Shown in pieces: positions 1 through 9,340 of a stretch of 64,000 bases of DNA. Made by a program: the position numbers and the translations under genes. The stretch comes from Rhodobiaceae bacterium. Lineage in GTDB: Bacteria > Pseudomonadota > Alphaproteobacteria > Parvibaculales > Parvibaculaceae. Position 1 is the first letter of the stretch; every line of letters starts with the position of its first letter. The stretch spans positions 3,798,256 through 3,862,255 of the forward strand of contig CP030277.1 in assembly GCA_003330885.1 (NCBI GenBank), read 5' to 3'. The notes beneath the pieces are model-generated. The model searched no databases. It was given only the letters and a program-made list of their open reading frames with translations, and was not told where the DNA came from.

Positions 1-25
1 GCGCGCTTCGCAGCTGCGCCAAGAG

Positions 26-54
26 CCCTCGCTGGGAAACCGGCGGGGGTTTTT
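26..54 (+). terminator. Rho-independent terminator of an upstream gene
   Basis: Arms CCCTCGCTG (26-34) and CGGCGGGGG (41-49) can pair with G-T wobbles around a 6-nt loop and are followed by TTTTT. No gene is seen before it in the window, so it probably ends a gene lying to the left. Confidence 0.6.
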
Positions 55-154
55 CTTTTCACTTTTGTTTGAGAGTTATTGTCAAACGCCTGTCACGTAC
101 TAGTTCCATTTTCCGCAGGGGCAATTCAACCGTGACATGGAGCGAGACAATAAA

Positions 155-364
155 ATGCCAACGGGAACTGTGAAATGGTTCAACTCAACAAAAGGCTTTG
201 GCTTTATTGAACCAGAAGAAGGCGGCAAAGATGCATTCGTCCATATCACGGCAGTTCAGCAAGCTGGGCTGACGACGCTTAAAGATGGACAAAAGGTGAG
301 CTATCAGCTCACCGAGGCCGACAATGGACGCATAGCTGCCCAGGAAATTTCATTAGAAAGTTGA
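155..364 (+). CDS. Cold-shock domain protein (CspA family)
   Basis: A 69-residue single cold-shock domain (OB-fold) protein that binds single-stranded RNA or DNA and is expected to act as an RNA chaperone in the cytoplasm. The RNA-binding motifs are visible: RNP1 KGFGFI at residues 13-18 and RNP2 DAFVHI at 26-31, with VKWFN at 6-10. The ATG at 155 gives the normal family start (MPTGTVKWFN) and length, with GGAG at 139-142 as a possible ribosome site; an in-frame ATG at 137 would add six residues and is less likely. The gene stands alone between a terminator and a convergent gene. Temperature or growth-phase control is typical of the family but is not shown here. Confidence 0.93.
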   Translation: MPTGTVKWFNSTKGFGFIEPEEGGKDAFVHITAVQQAGLTTLKDGQKVSYQLTEADNGRIAAQEISLES

Positions 365-371
365 CGTTGGG

Positions 372-803
372 TCACGCCGCCGCCGAAAGGGCGCCGCCGT
401 TCGTTCCTTCTGCTGAGGAGATAAGCGCTTTTCGAAAGGCGAGCGGATCGGCGATAATCGGTAAACCGAACTGACCAATCTCTTCACCTCGAATATTCAA
501 CTGACCATACCCGAGCAATCGTCCGAGCCAGGGCTGTGATAATGTAATTGCCTGGATGCGATTGGCGGTGAACTCATCCGTCTTGATATTGAGTATGCCG
601 CGCTTAAAGACAAACCGCCTATTTGTAACAACAAGCTCTGTCGTCCATTTGCGGATCTGCCGGGAAAAAAACATGTAGATCCCAATCAAGGCCCACCCGG
701 CGACGAGCAGCCACATCCACGACGCCAAACTGTATGTCCAGTGAAAATGCCCCCGCGCGAGTATGTGTTCGCCTTGGGCCAGGGTCTTGTCAATATAGGC
801 CAC
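372..803 (-). CDS. PH domain-containing membrane protein (bPH2/YdbS-like)
   Basis: 143 residues. Residues about 23-46 form a hydrophobic hairpin likely to sit in the inner membrane. The rest (about 50-125) matches the bacterial PH domain 2 pattern, with ELVVTNRRFVFKRGI followed by the F-x-x-x-R-I-Q-A-I segment. The start is GTG at 803, chosen because AAGGAG lies seven bases upstream. It converges with the cold-shock gene, ending seven bases from it. Function in this family is poorly known; envelope-stress roles are suggested for relatives. Confidence 0.85.
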   Translation of the reverse strand: MAYIDKTLAQGEHILARGHFHWTYSLASWMWLLVAGWALIGIYMFFSRQIRKWTTELVVTNRRFVFKRGILNIKTDEFTANRIQAITLSQPWLGRLLGYGQLNIRGEEIGQFGLPIIADPLAFRKALISSAEGTNGGALSAAA

Positions 804-952
804 GTTAAGCCTCCTTTTCTTGTCGCCTGGTCATCGGTGCCGGGCGCTTTCGTTTCATCATTTGTCTCCTTCAATATAGGGATTAATCGCGTCCATTTTG
901 AGGCGTGTGGTAGGTTTTAGGAGCGAAAGACAAAGGAAAAGAGGCACGGCCG

Positions 953-1558
953 ATGGCGGACATTGACTACTATTTCTCGACACTTTCCACCTGGAGTTAT
1001 GTCGGGTCGCGGGCCTTTCGTGGTCTGGCAAAGCGCTACGACGCGCAGGTCCATCATAAGCCAACCAACCTCCTCACCTTGTTTGAAGCCACAGGCGGCC
1101 TTCCGGCCGGTCAGCGTCCACCCCAGCGACAGGCGTGGCGGAAGATCGAGATGACGCGGTGGAGCAAAAAGCGCGGACTGCCCATGAACCTCGACCCGGC
1201 ACACTGGCCGGTCAACCCGCGATTGGCGGATGGGGCCGTTATCGGCGCGATCCGAGACGCAGGTGAAGAGGCCGCTGGTGAACTCGCAGATGCTCTGATG
1301 CGCGCTGTTTGGGAAGAAGAGCGCAACATCGCCGAACCTGAAACGGTCGCTGCAATTGCAAACGAAAACGGGTTGGAGGGGCCGGCGCTTGTTGACGCAG
1401 CGTCGGGCTCAAAAATTTCAGAGGTCATTAAACAGAACACGCAAGACGCGATTGACCGGGGGTTGTTTGGCGCGCCGTCCTACTGTCTTGGCGATGAATT
1501 TTTCTGGGGCCAGGACAGGCTCGACATGCTGGAGGACGCTCTTAAAGATCGCGCATGA
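953..1558 (+). CDS. 2-hydroxychromene-2-carboxylate isomerase-like DsbA-fold protein
   Basis: 201 residues, the usual length for HCCA isomerase / kappa-class GST proteins, which use glutathione with a thioredoxin-like fold. The N-terminal DYYFSTLSTWSYVGS matches the family signature, with the expected catalytic Ser at residue 12. The C-terminal GLFGAPSYCLGDEFFWGQDRL matches the conserved GxFGAPxF-xGDExFWGxDR segment. HCCA isomerases act in naphthalene-type aromatic breakdown, but many relatives in acyl-CoA clusters have unknown substrates. It lies 66 bp before two crotonase genes, so an acyl-CoA or aromatic context fits. GAGG precedes the ATG. Confidence 0.85.
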   Translation: MADIDYYFSTLSTWSYVGSRAFRGLAKRYDAQVHHKPTNLLTLFEATGGLPAGQRPPQRQAWRKIEMTRWSKKRGLPMNLDPAHWPVNPRLADGAVIGAIRDAGEEAAGELADALMRAVWEEERNIAEPETVAAIANENGLEGPALVDAASGSKISEVIKQNTQDAIDRGLFGAPSYCLGDEFFWGQDRLDMLEDALKDRA

Positions 1559-1624
1559 CTGCCTCGCCTTAGGCGCGAACGCCCGCTACACTTCTCTCAA
1601 ACAACATATCCTGGGGAGGAGCGG

Positions 1625-2425
1625 ATGACGTACGAACAGATCATCTATGAGACCAAGGGCACCATTGCGCTTATCACACTGAACCGTCCGGACAGGTTGA
1701 ATGCCTGGACGCCGCAGATGATGGAAGAACTGGCCCACGCGATTGAGGCGGCCAATGATGACAAAAGCGTTGGCTCCATTGTGATGACTGGCGCAGGCCG
1801 TGGCTTCTGCGCAGGCGCGGATATTGAGAGCACATTCAAAACACGCATCGATGGCAATGATCCCGGCAACGATACGGCAGGTGGCTCCGGCGGTGTGCCC
1901 GCGACTGTGGATTGGATCAAGCTCGTGCGTGAATCCAAACCGCTGATTGCAGCGGTGAACGGCCCTGCTGTTGGCATCGGTGTGACCATGATCCTACCCT
2001 TCGACGTGATCGTCACATCAGACGCCGCGAAGTTCGGTCTGGTGTTTGTCAAAATGGGCATCGTTCCCGAGCTTGCATCAAGTCACTTCCTCATCTCGCG
2101 CATGGGCTGGGGCAAGGCGAGCGAGATGATGCTTTCTGCGCGTCTTTATTCAGGGCAAGAAGCAGCTGACCTTGGGCTCGCAGAACACTGTGTATCCTCC
2201 AATGAGCTGTTGGACAAAGCCATTGCCATTGGCGAGCAGATCGCGACCAACCCGGACACCCAACTCCGCATGACTAAGAAACTGCTCACGGAAAATGCGG
2301 TCACCACGGATCTCGATGCAGCTCAGAAACTTGAAACCAAGTTTTTGCACGAATGTTGGGAAACACCGGAGCATGAGGAAGCCGTAAATGCATTCCTCGA
2401 AAAGCGGCCTGCGAACTTTCGATAA
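1625..2425 (+). CDS. Enoyl-CoA hydratase/isomerase family protein (crotonase)
   Basis: 266 residues, full crotonase length. The two oxyanion-hole segments are clear: GRGFCAGADI near residue 60 and GPAVGIGVTMILPFD near 118. A glutamate is kept in the MGIVPELAS segment, as in active isomerases or hydratases. GGGGAGGAG stands just upstream of the ATG. It heads a run of four co-directional genes (two crotonases and two alpha/beta hydrolases to 5469), which looks like one acyl-CoA degradation operon. The exact substrate cannot be told. Confidence 0.92.
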   Translation: MTYEQIIYETKGTIALITLNRPDRLNAWTPQMMEELAHAIEAANDDKSVGSIVMTGAGRGFCAGADIESTFKTRIDGNDPGNDTAGGSGGVPATVDWIKLVRESKPLIAAVNGPAVGIGVTMILPFDVIVTSDAAKFGLVFVKMGIVPELASSHFLISRMGWGKASEMMLSARLYSGQEAADLGLAEHCVSSNELLDKAIAIGEQIATNPDTQLRMTKKLLTENAVTTDLDAAQKLETKFLHECWETPEHEEAVNAFLEKRPANFR

Positions 2426-2463
2426 GTCGAGGACCAGACACCCTTAACCGGAAGGCCAGTCTC

Positions 2464-3342
2464 ATGGCAGATGTCGAGGTAGAGGTTGAGCGGGGCCGCA
2501 TGCGTCTGACGCTCAACCGCCCTGAAAAACGAAATGCTCTGTCCTATGAAGTGCAGCGCTTGTTAAGCGAGGCACTTTGGGACGCGGACAATGATCGCGA
2601 CGTGCATTCCGTCATTCTGCGGGGGGAGGGTCAGGATTTCTGCGCGGGCTATGATCTCGCTGGCGCTGCGCCTCGCGACCGGGATCGGAATCTGCGCGGC
2701 GCGTCCAGCATTGATGATGATATCTGGCAGCTGGAGCGGCAACAGCGGTTTCGCATGGCGATTTTTGACATGCACAAGCCCGTCATTGCGCAACTCCACG
2801 GGCGCTGCCTCGCAGGCGGCACCGATATCGCATTTTTGAGCGACATGGTGATTGCCGCCGATGACGCGGTGATTGCCTTTCCACCGGCCCGCGACCTGGG
2901 CTCCCTGCCCAATCAGATGTGGCTCTACCATTGCGGCCCGCAATGGGCAAAGCGTCTGCTGCTTACCGGGGACAGCATCACAGGCAAAGAAGCACAAGAG
3001 ATTGGGCTTGTGATGAAGTCGGTGCCTGCAGACATGCTGGAAGCAGAAGTGGAAGGCCTTGCAGACCGGCTCGCGATGATCGACCCGGATCTGCTGACCA
3101 CTCAGAAACGCGTGGTCAATTTGGGTTTGGAACTGATGGGAGCGAGAACGCTTCAACGGTTGGCGTGTGAAAATGATGCTCGCGGCCATCGTGCCAAAGC
3201 CGCCGACACTTTCAGACAGAATGCCGCAGAGAAAGGCCTGAAAGAAGCCTTCAGGGAGCGCGACGGAAAATTCGGTGATGGTCGGGTCCGGGTGAACGGT
3301 CCTGAGATACGCGATGCCGATGGCAATCTGGTGGAGGACTAA
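2464..3342 (+). CDS. Crotonase-family protein (enoyl-CoA hydratase-related)
   Basis: 292 residues. Crotonase motifs GEGQDFCAGYDL and GRCLAGGTDIAFLSD form the CoA oxyanion hole. The segment that usually carries the catalytic glutamate reads ARDLGSLPNQMW, with no Glu at that place, so it may be an isomerase, hydrolase or other crotonase activity rather than a standard hydratase. A C-terminal tail of about 40 residues is longer than usual. The stop codon directly abuts the ATG of the next gene (3343), indicating one mRNA and likely translational coupling. Confidence 0.9.
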   Translation: MADVEVEVERGRMRLTLNRPEKRNALSYEVQRLLSEALWDADNDRDVHSVILRGEGQDFCAGYDLAGAAPRDRDRNLRGASSIDDDIWQLERQQRFRMAIFDMHKPVIAQLHGRCLAGGTDIAFLSDMVIAADDAVIAFPPARDLGSLPNQMWLYHCGPQWAKRLLLTGDSITGKEAQEIGLVMKSVPADMLEAEVEGLADRLAMIDPDLLTTQKRVVNLGLELMGARTLQRLACENDARGHRAKAADTFRQNAAEKGLKEAFRERDGKFGDGRVRVNGPEIRDADGNLVED

Positions 3343-4524
3343 ATGACAAACGTAACGCCGCACGAAGTCGAACGCCTTCCCATTTTCTTACATTGGCAGG
3401 AAAAGTCAGCCTTTAAGGAAACCTATGCAGGTGCATTGGATACGATTGTCGTCGAAGGACAGTACCTGAAACCAAAAGACGTGGACTCAGACACGGTCCT
3501 TATTTTCATGCACCCCACCGGCACCATGAACCTGTTGCCCATGCCGAACGCATTGGCGGCAGCTGGCGTCCACTGTCTCTGTTGCGGGAGCCGCTATCCC
3601 CACAATGACACGGCACTCATCATGGAAAAGGTCATCCTCGATCTTGGGCAATACATCAAATATGCCAAAGAGAAACTGGGCTTCAAAAAAGTGATCCTGG
3701 CCGGATGGTCCGGCGGAGGGTCGCTTTCCATGTTTTACCAGTCGCAGGCTGAGAAACCGACCATCACCGCGACGCCAGCGGGCGACGCTGTAGATGTCGT
3801 CGGCGCAGAGTTGATCCCCGCGGATGCAGTGCTTCAGCTTGCCGCCCATGTAAGCCGCGCGATCATTCTGACCGAATGGCTTGATGCCTCGATCATTGAT
3901 GAAAGTGATCTTTCGAAGCGGGACGTCGACCTCAATCTCTACGACCCGGACAATCCGAACCAGCCGACCTATTCTGATGCTTATGTGGAACGATACAGGG
4001 CGGCGCAGGTGTCCCGATCAAAACGGATCGATGACTTCGTCTGGAACAAACTGGATGAGTTGAAAAAAGCAGGGCTCCCCAACGAAGAGTTCGGCTTTGT
4101 GGTTCATGGCACGATGGCAGACCCACGTTGGTTGGATCTCAATGTCGATCCCAATGACCGCAAGGGCCCGAACTGGTGTTTTATGGGCGACCCAAAGACC
4201 GTCAATATGATGCCGGCTGGGCTTGCCCGTTTCTGTTCGCTGCGTGCCTGGCTCTCCCAATGGTCCATTGAGCATTCCCGTGCCAAAGGGCCGGAATGCG
4301 CTGGTGACGTTACGGTACCCATTCTCGTCATTGAAAACAGTGCAGACGATGGATGCACCCCGAGCCACGCAAAACGCCTGTTAGCCGGTGTACAGCATGA
4401 CGACAAAGAGTTTCATGTGATTGAGGGCGCGACCCACTATTATATCGGCCAGCCGGACAAGATGATGGCCGCAGTCGGCGTCGTCACAGACTGGTTGAGA
4501 AGAAAGTCTCTGTTAGAAGCTTGA
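3343..4524 (+). CDS. Alpha/beta hydrolase
   Basis: 393 residues, long for the fold. The nucleophile elbow is GWSGGG with Ser123. The acid/base parts are likely in NSADDGCTPSHAKRL and the GATHYYIG histidine near the C terminus. The start directly follows the stop of the crotonase gene with no gap. The substrate is unknown; an acyl-CoA, ester or lactone hydrolase acting with the two crotonases is the natural guess from context. Confidence 0.85.
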   Translation: MTNVTPHEVERLPIFLHWQEKSAFKETYAGALDTIVVEGQYLKPKDVDSDTVLIFMHPTGTMNLLPMPNALAAAGVHCLCCGSRYPHNDTALIMEKVILDLGQYIKYAKEKLGFKKVILAGWSGGGSLSMFYQSQAEKPTITATPAGDAVDVVGAELIPADAVLQLAAHVSRAIILTEWLDASIIDESDLSKRDVDLNLYDPDNPNQPTYSDAYVERYRAAQVSRSKRIDDFVWNKLDELKKAGLPNEEFGFVVHGTMADPRWLDLNVDPNDRKGPNWCFMGDPKTVNMMPAGLARFCSLRAWLSQWSIEHSRAKGPECAGDVTVPILVIENSADDGCTPSHAKRLLAGVQHDDKEFHVIEGATHYYIGQPDKMMAAVGVVTDWLRRKSLLEA

Positions 4525-4542
4525 AAGTACCCCCACGTGAAC

Positions 4543-5469
4543 ATGTCGAGTCCCCTATCTTCTGAGCCAGTCCGCGCGAGTTTTGAGCGGGCGGAAGGTG
4601 CGCAATCCTATCTCGAGTGGAAGTCGAGCGAGGGTCTGCCGCCGCTCCACTTCGCCCACGCCAATGGGTTTAACGGGCTGACCTACCGTAAACTCCTGTC
4701 GTCGCTCGCTGATCGCTTCCACATCCGCGCCTGGGACGCGCGTGGTCATGGTCAGACAAGTCTCACCGCCAACCCGCAGACACAGCGCAGCTGGTATCGC
4801 TATAGCGACGATCTGGTAGCGCTGCTGGAACGATTTGCAGATGACGCTGGCGGGCCAGTGTTGCTGGCAGGCCATTCCATGGGGGGAACCACGAGCATTC
4901 TCGCAGCCGCTCGGCGGCCTGACCTGGTCAAGGGGATTGTCTTGCTCGACCCCGTCATGATCCGGCGCAATCAGGGGCGCCTTCTTCAGTGGATGCGAAA
5001 GCTCGGCATTGGGTTGGGCCCTCATGATCTGGCAACAGGAGCAGAACGCCGCCGGTCTGTGTTTCCTGACCGCTCAACCATGGTAGAAAAATATACGGGC
5101 CGTGGGGCCTTTACCTCCTGGCCGGTCGAGATGATTGCTGACTATGTCGAGGGTGGAACCCGTGACCTGCCGAGCGGTGAGGTGGAACTCACCTGTGCAC
5201 CTGCTTGGGAGGCTGCAAATTTCCGTGGGCATGAGCACGATACATTTGTGGCGCTGCACAAAGTTAAATGCCCCATCAGCCTTGTTTACGCAGGGGCGGG
5301 GTCAACCTGCCGGGGAGACGCCCCGCAGATCATTGGGCGGCAGGACAAACAGGGCACCATCTTGCGTCTTGGCACGGCGTCACATTTCCTGCCGATGGAG
5401 TTTCCCGAGATAGCGCGTCGCGAAATTGGTGCCCTTGAAGACAGGATAGAGGCCCAGAAAAACCCTTAG
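4543..5469 (+). CDS. Alpha/beta hydrolase
   Basis: About 308 residues. HFAHANGFNG forms the oxyanion region and GHSMGG is the nucleophile elbow; a C-terminal GTASHFLPME supplies the probable catalytic histidine. The start may be the ATG at 4543 or a GTG at 4537; no strong ribosome site separates them. It ends the four-gene set starting at 1625, 12-18 bp after the previous gene. Unlike its neighbour it has the short, standard hydrolase layout. Substrate not known. Confidence 0.85.
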   Translation: MSSPLSSEPVRASFERAEGAQSYLEWKSSEGLPPLHFAHANGFNGLTYRKLLSSLADRFHIRAWDARGHGQTSLTANPQTQRSWYRYSDDLVALLERFADDAGGPVLLAGHSMGGTTSILAAARRPDLVKGIVLLDPVMIRRNQGRLLQWMRKLGIGLGPHDLATGAERRRSVFPDRSTMVEKYTGRGAFTSWPVEMIADYVEGGTRDLPSGEVELTCAPAWEAANFRGHEHDTFVALHKVKCPISLVYAGAGSTCRGDAPQIIGRQDKQGTILRLGTASHFLPMEFPEIARREIGALEDRIEAQKNP

Positions 5470-5562
5470 AAGAGCTCAAAAAGTTAAGGTTTTTCGGTCG
5501 CATTCCTGCCTCATTCCGTCTTCATTCTGACCATGGGTACGGATTTGATCTGAGGGTTTTCA

Positions 5563-5994
5563 ATGAACCGGACTGGGCTGGCACTGGCTTTAAGCATATG
5601 CCTTTTTACAGCTGGAACTGCGCATGCAAATGAAGCACGCTATTCCATGACAGAAACAGGCGAGGGATTTCTGCGCCTTGATACACAAACGGGCGAAGTC
5701 TCTCACTGTCGTGAAAAAGCAGGTGGCTTTAGTTGCGAACTGGCAGCTGATGAACGTGCGGCCTATGACGCGGAGATTGCCGCTCTGAGCGAACGTCTCG
5801 AGAAGTTGGAAGCCAAAACACCTGCAGAGCGTGCGGGAGTGCCCACTGACGAAGAGCTAGACGAAGCATTTGGGTTCTTCGAAAAGATGACAAAACGTTT
5901 TGCCAGGGCAGCGCGTATCTTTGGCGAAGAGATGCAGAGTATGGATGAAGAGCTGCAGCAAAACCCCTTGGGCAACAGTGAAGCAAACCCGTAA
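5563..5994 (+). CDS. Exported small protein of unknown function
   Basis: 143 residues with a clear signal peptide (MNRTGLALALSICLFTAGTAHA, cleavage after AHA), so periplasmic. After a short region with two cysteines (SHCREKAGGFSCEL) a charged helix follows (about residues 60-85) likely to form a coiled coil. No family recognised. A GAGGG ribosome site precedes the ATG. It sits 53 bp before another small gene on the same strand; the two may share a transcript. Confidence 0.75.
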   Translation: MNRTGLALALSICLFTAGTAHANEARYSMTETGEGFLRLDTQTGEVSHCREKAGGFSCELAADERAAYDAEIAALSERLEKLEAKTPAERAGVPTDEELDEAFGFFEKMTKRFARAARIFGEEMQSMDEELQQNPLGNSEANP

Positions 5995-6047
5995 CCCGAA
6001 TTTGAGACAAGACTGAGCTGGAACAAAGTAATCAGGAGCATGACATC

Positions 6048-6293
6048 ATGATTGTGAAGTTCGATGAACCAGATCCCAAGCGTGCAGAGAAAGAAGCTGA
6101 GATTAAAAAGCTTGATGATCGCAGCTTGCGCAAACTCTATAACGAGACCCGCGCAGCAGCGAAAGCCGCACGTCGCGCGTTGAATATGGAAGAACTCTAC
6201 CGGTTGGTGCGAGGGACAAAGACCATTCAGCGCATTGCCGGCGAGCGCGGCATCATCATTCGCTCTGTTCTGCCAAGGACCGTCCGCTCCTAA
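6048..6293 (+). CDS. Small charged protein of unknown function
   Basis: 81 residues, highly charged and mostly helical, with an Ala/Arg-rich middle (ETRAAAKAARRAL). AGGAG stands about 10 bases before the ATG, which favours a real gene. It follows the exported protein gene in the same direction. No family recognised. Confidence 0.6.
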   Translation: MIVKFDEPDPKRAEKEAEIKKLDDRSLRKLYNETRAAAKAARRALNMEELYRLVRGTKTIQRIAGERGIIIRSVLPRTVRS

Positions 6294-6322
6294 GCTGACT
6301 TAAGGCAGACTTTTACGCGCAT

Positions 6323-7453
6323 TCAAGAGGCGTATTCTTTTTGGAGAGCAGCGCCGATGCGCTCGTTCATCATTTCGATGGACCCGTCCGTGTAGCCCAA
6401 GATCTTCGCCGAAATAAGATGACGGCCAAGGCCGTGCTCTTCTCGCAACCCATTTGCGCCCATCGCCTGGATGCAAGCTTCGATCAAACTCACAGCACGT
6501 TCTGTCGCAAATTTCTTTGCCTGTGCAGCCCGCGTGACGGCATCTCCCCCTTCTTCAATGAGAACACCCGCCGCATGGGTGAGTGTGCGCATGGCTTCGA
6601 GCTCCGTTGCAACATCTGCAAGGGACCATTTTAAGCCTTGATGGTTGAGGAGCGGTTCGCCAAATGCTGTGCGTGTCGCGCCATAGCTGACGGCCTTATT
6701 TAGCGCGTCGGCAACAAGTCCCGCGCACATGGCGGCCACATAGACGCGGGCGCCGTTTACGCCCGACATGGCTGACTTAAATCCGTCTCCGGGGCCGCCG
6801 AGCACATCTTCGTCGGCCACGAAATAGCTATCGAGTTTAAAGCCGCCAGCACCAATCCCATGACCGCCGCTGAGCGCATAGGGCTCAACGCGGGTGAAGC
6901 CCGAACGGGTCGCATCAACAAGAAAGGATCCGACGCCGCGCCAGCCGGCATCCGGGTCACACTGTGCATAGGTCACAAAGAGATTGGCAATCTCAGCATT
7001 GGTGATCCAACCCTTTTCGCCCGTGAGCTCCCAACCGCCATCCACCTTGGTGGCGCGGGTTGTGATCCCGGCAAAGTCACTTCCGGCGCCAGGTTCTGAG
7101 AGTGCAGTTGCTGCAAACAGGTCGCCGGACAATATGCGGGGAACATAATCGGCTTGATGAGCTGGGTTTGGCGTAGCTGACAGGCGAGCTGCCACATTCT
7201 GCGTATTGATAAGCGCAAAGATGAAAGGCATGTCGGCCCGCGACATGTCTTCGCAAAGGGCGAGCTTTGTCAGGAATGAGAGACCAAAGCCGCCGGCCTC
7301 GACAGGTGTTTCGAGGCGCATGAGGCCAGCGTCTGCCGCTTGTTTTAGCGCGGCCACAGGCTGTCGCTTCTCTGCTTCCCACTGGGCGGCATTCGGTTCA
7401 ACAATCTCCCGCCGGAAGCGGCGAGCTGTCTCCAGATATTCTTCAGCGTTCAT
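6323..7453 (-). CDS. Acyl-CoA dehydrogenase
   Basis: About 376 residues, the standard length of FAD-dependent acyl-CoA dehydrogenases that make trans-2-enoyl-CoA and pass electrons to ETF. Signatures: ATALSEPGAGSDFAG (FAD/substrate loop), GEKGWITNAEIA, and C-terminal GYTDGSIEMMNERIG. The start is the ATG at 7453 because GGAGAG lies seven bases before it; upstream in-frame codons have no such site. It lies 13 bp downstream of a thioesterase gene in one minus-strand operon. Confidence 0.92.
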   Translation of the reverse strand: MNAEEYLETARRFRREIVEPNAAQWEAEKRQPVAALKQAADAGLMRLETPVEAGGFGLSFLTKLALCEDMSRADMPFIFALINTQNVAARLSATPNPAHQADYVPRILSGDLFAATALSEPGAGSDFAGITTRATKVDGGWELTGEKGWITNAEIANLFVTYAQCDPDAGWRGVGSFLVDATRSGFTRVEPYALSGGHGIGAGGFKLDSYFVADEDVLGGPGDGFKSAMSGVNGARVYVAAMCAGLVADALNKAVSYGATRTAFGEPLLNHQGLKWSLADVATELEAMRTLTHAAGVLIEEGGDAVTRAAQAKKFATERAVSLIEACIQAMGANGLREEHGLGRHLISAKILGYTDGSIEMMNERIGAALQKEYAS

Positions 7454-7466
7454 GTGCACTCTCCAA

Positions 7467-8384
7467 TTAGACACCCAATCCTGGCACAACGAACTTCTCA
7501 AGACCCGCCTTCATATCAGGCGGAATGGGAATGGCTTTGCGCGCAACAAGATCAAGCGCGATAGCGACCGCTTCTGCGGTCGCCACGCATCGTCCTGTTT
7601 CCACATCAAACAGCCAATGCGCCCAGGTATAGGTTTTGTCAGTCACTTCCTTAAGGCCACTTCTAAGGGTCAGAATATCGCCGACTTGTGGGGCATCCCG
7701 ATAGACAAAGCGGTATTCGAGCGCCGCACCTCCGGTTGTGCTGTCCTTGGAGCGATCATCCCCGCGAGTTTGAGCGAGCAGATTGGGAATGGAATCTGAG
7801 ACAATGCCCATGAAGCGCCGCGTCGCCAGAAAATCACCCGTCACACACCAGTCCCGCATCACTTCGCCCTGAAATGTGGTGAGCAGTCCCATCTCTTCTG
7901 CGTCGCCAAGACTTGGGGCAGAGCGGGGCGGAGTGAGCTCCAGTCCACGAGGCCTGCCATGCGGTGGCACATCAACTTTGACGGTCTCCGCTTTGGCAAT
8001 CATCGCCTTGGAGATGGGGGCCTGCGTTCGGTCTGTATCTGACCGGAGTGATGCGTGGGCAAGAAAGGTCGCAGCCACATCGCCCGACACCGTATTCACC
8101 ATTTCAAAATAGCAGGTGAGCCGGTTTGCATCCGCCTCCACCACGCCTCCCCGAATAAAGATGGGGGCACCTGGGCGCTGCTCACGCAGGAAACGAATGT
8201 GATGGTCTTCAGCAACGAGGCGTGCACCTGTCCGGGCAATTTCGTCCCGCCCATGACCCAGATGAAGGCTCAGTGCGGCAAGGGCGCTGGTGGCCTTCTC
8301 GGAATAGAACTGCACATTCATGTGCCCCATACCGTCGGTTTCCCAGGTCTGAACCGAACTGCGATAAAGCTCAACAAAGCTCAT
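7467..8384 (-). CDS. Double-hotdog acyl-CoA thioesterase (paralogue 1 of 3)
   Basis: About 305 residues with two hotdog-fold halves. The N-terminal half carries VQTWETDGMGHMNVQFY, a 4HBT/FadM-like signature with the catalytic Asp; the C-terminal half has DWCVTGDF and a long YTWAHWLFDVETGRCVATAEAVA strand set. It hydrolyses an acyl-CoA thioester by family expectation. GGAG lies six bases before the ATG at 8384. It is one of three related genes in a row and precedes an acyl-CoA dehydrogenase by 13 bp. The acyl group is unknown. Confidence 0.85.
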   Translation of the reverse strand: MSFVELYRSSVQTWETDGMGHMNVQFYSEKATSALAALSLHLGHGRDEIARTGARLVAEDHHIRFLREQRPGAPIFIRGGVVEADANRLTCYFEMVNTVSGDVAATFLAHASLRSDTDRTQAPISKAMIAKAETVKVDVPPHGRPRGLELTPPRSAPSLGDAEEMGLLTTFQGEVMRDWCVTGDFLATRRFMGIVSDSIPNLLAQTRGDDRSKDSTTGGAALEYRFVYRDAPQVGDILTLRSGLKEVTDKTYTWAHWLFDVETGRCVATAEAVAIALDLVARKAIPIPPDMKAGLEKFVVPGLGV

Positions 8385-8429
8385 GAAACTCTCCATTGAA
8401 GGTGGATAGGCGTATGGCGTGTGACGAAC

Positions 8430-9317
8430 TCAGCCGAGTCTGTCGCGAATTTCGGTTGGAAGGTCGACGGCCCTGCGGGTTTCTCGTGAGATGAGAAGGG
8501 CAGTGCCTTCAGAGGCTGCAGCGGCCTCGCCTGTCTCGGCATCGAACATCCAATGCCGGTAGCGCAGCGTTTTGGAGCTCTGTGCTTCGAGCCCCGTGCG
8601 CACAAAGAGGGTTTGCCCGGCTTTCAGTTCTTTGAAATAGGCAAGGCGCATTTCGACAGTGGCGGTGGCGAGGCCCTTGGCTTTCTGTGAATGACGGTCA
8701 AGGCCTGCCGCCGCCCACATATGCCCCTGACATTCTGAGAAACGAGCCAGATAGAAACGCGAATTCATATGATCATTCGCATCGCATTCCCAACGATTGA
8801 CCGCAGAGCGATTTGTTTCATGCATGCCTTTTTCCTCAGCTCGGTCGAGCGAGACGTCGCGGTCGAGAGATCCATCCGGTTGGGAGCGGGGCTGGGCAGC
8901 ATCAGGGCGCTCGACCATGATTTTTTCAGCTTGGCTGCGCATAAAATCAGTCCAGGGAACGAGCTTCCGCGCATTCAAATCGAAATGCCCGACGTCGACG
9001 ACGAGGGTGGCTGAGAGAGCATCGGTGAGCGCATTGCGAACTTCCTGATAGATCCGCATGGTCTTGTTATTGAGCGATAGGGTGCCCGACCGCACAGCAA
9101 CCAAATCGCTTGCGAACAGCTCTTTGTGAAACCTTATATGATGTTCAAGCGCGACATAGGTTGTCCGCTCGGTTTGCTGGTGCTCGTACCCAAGGCCCAG
9201 AAACGCCTGTTGGTGGAAAGCAGCGTCGGATGTTTTGCCCATATAGAACTGAATGTTCATATGGCCCATCTCGTCGCATTCCCACGGGTTCACATAGCCT
9301 CGATAGGTATCAATCAT
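8430..9317 (-). CDS. Double-hotdog acyl-CoA thioesterase (paralogue 2 of 3)
   Basis: 295 residues, same two-hotdog plan. The N-terminal half has NPWECDEMGHMNIQFY and the C-terminal half has a second copy, NRWECDANDHMNSRFY, so both halves keep the Asp/His-Met-Asn signature. This shows the internal duplication better than its neighbours. It lies 23 bp downstream of paralogue 3 and 45 bp upstream of paralogue 1, so the three are probably co-transcribed. Confidence 0.87.
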   Translation of the reverse strand: MIDTYRGYVNPWECDEMGHMNIQFYMGKTSDAAFHQQAFLGLGYEHQQTERTTYVALEHHIRFHKELFASDLVAVRSGTLSLNNKTMRIYQEVRNALTDALSATLVVDVGHFDLNARKLVPWTDFMRSQAEKIMVERPDAAQPRSQPDGSLDRDVSLDRAEEKGMHETNRSAVNRWECDANDHMNSRFYLARFSECQGHMWAAAGLDRHSQKAKGLATATVEMRLAYFKELKAGQTLFVRTGLEAQSSKTLRYRHWMFDAETGEAAAASEGTALLISRETRRAVDLPTEIRDRLG

Positions 9318-9340
9318 TTCGACCCCCCAATGCAGACACG

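Noticed and set aside
2563..3363. 266-codon open frame antisense to the second crotonase gene
   Set aside because: Cys/His/Gln-rich reading with no family likeness; it mirrors a well-supported gene on the plus strand.
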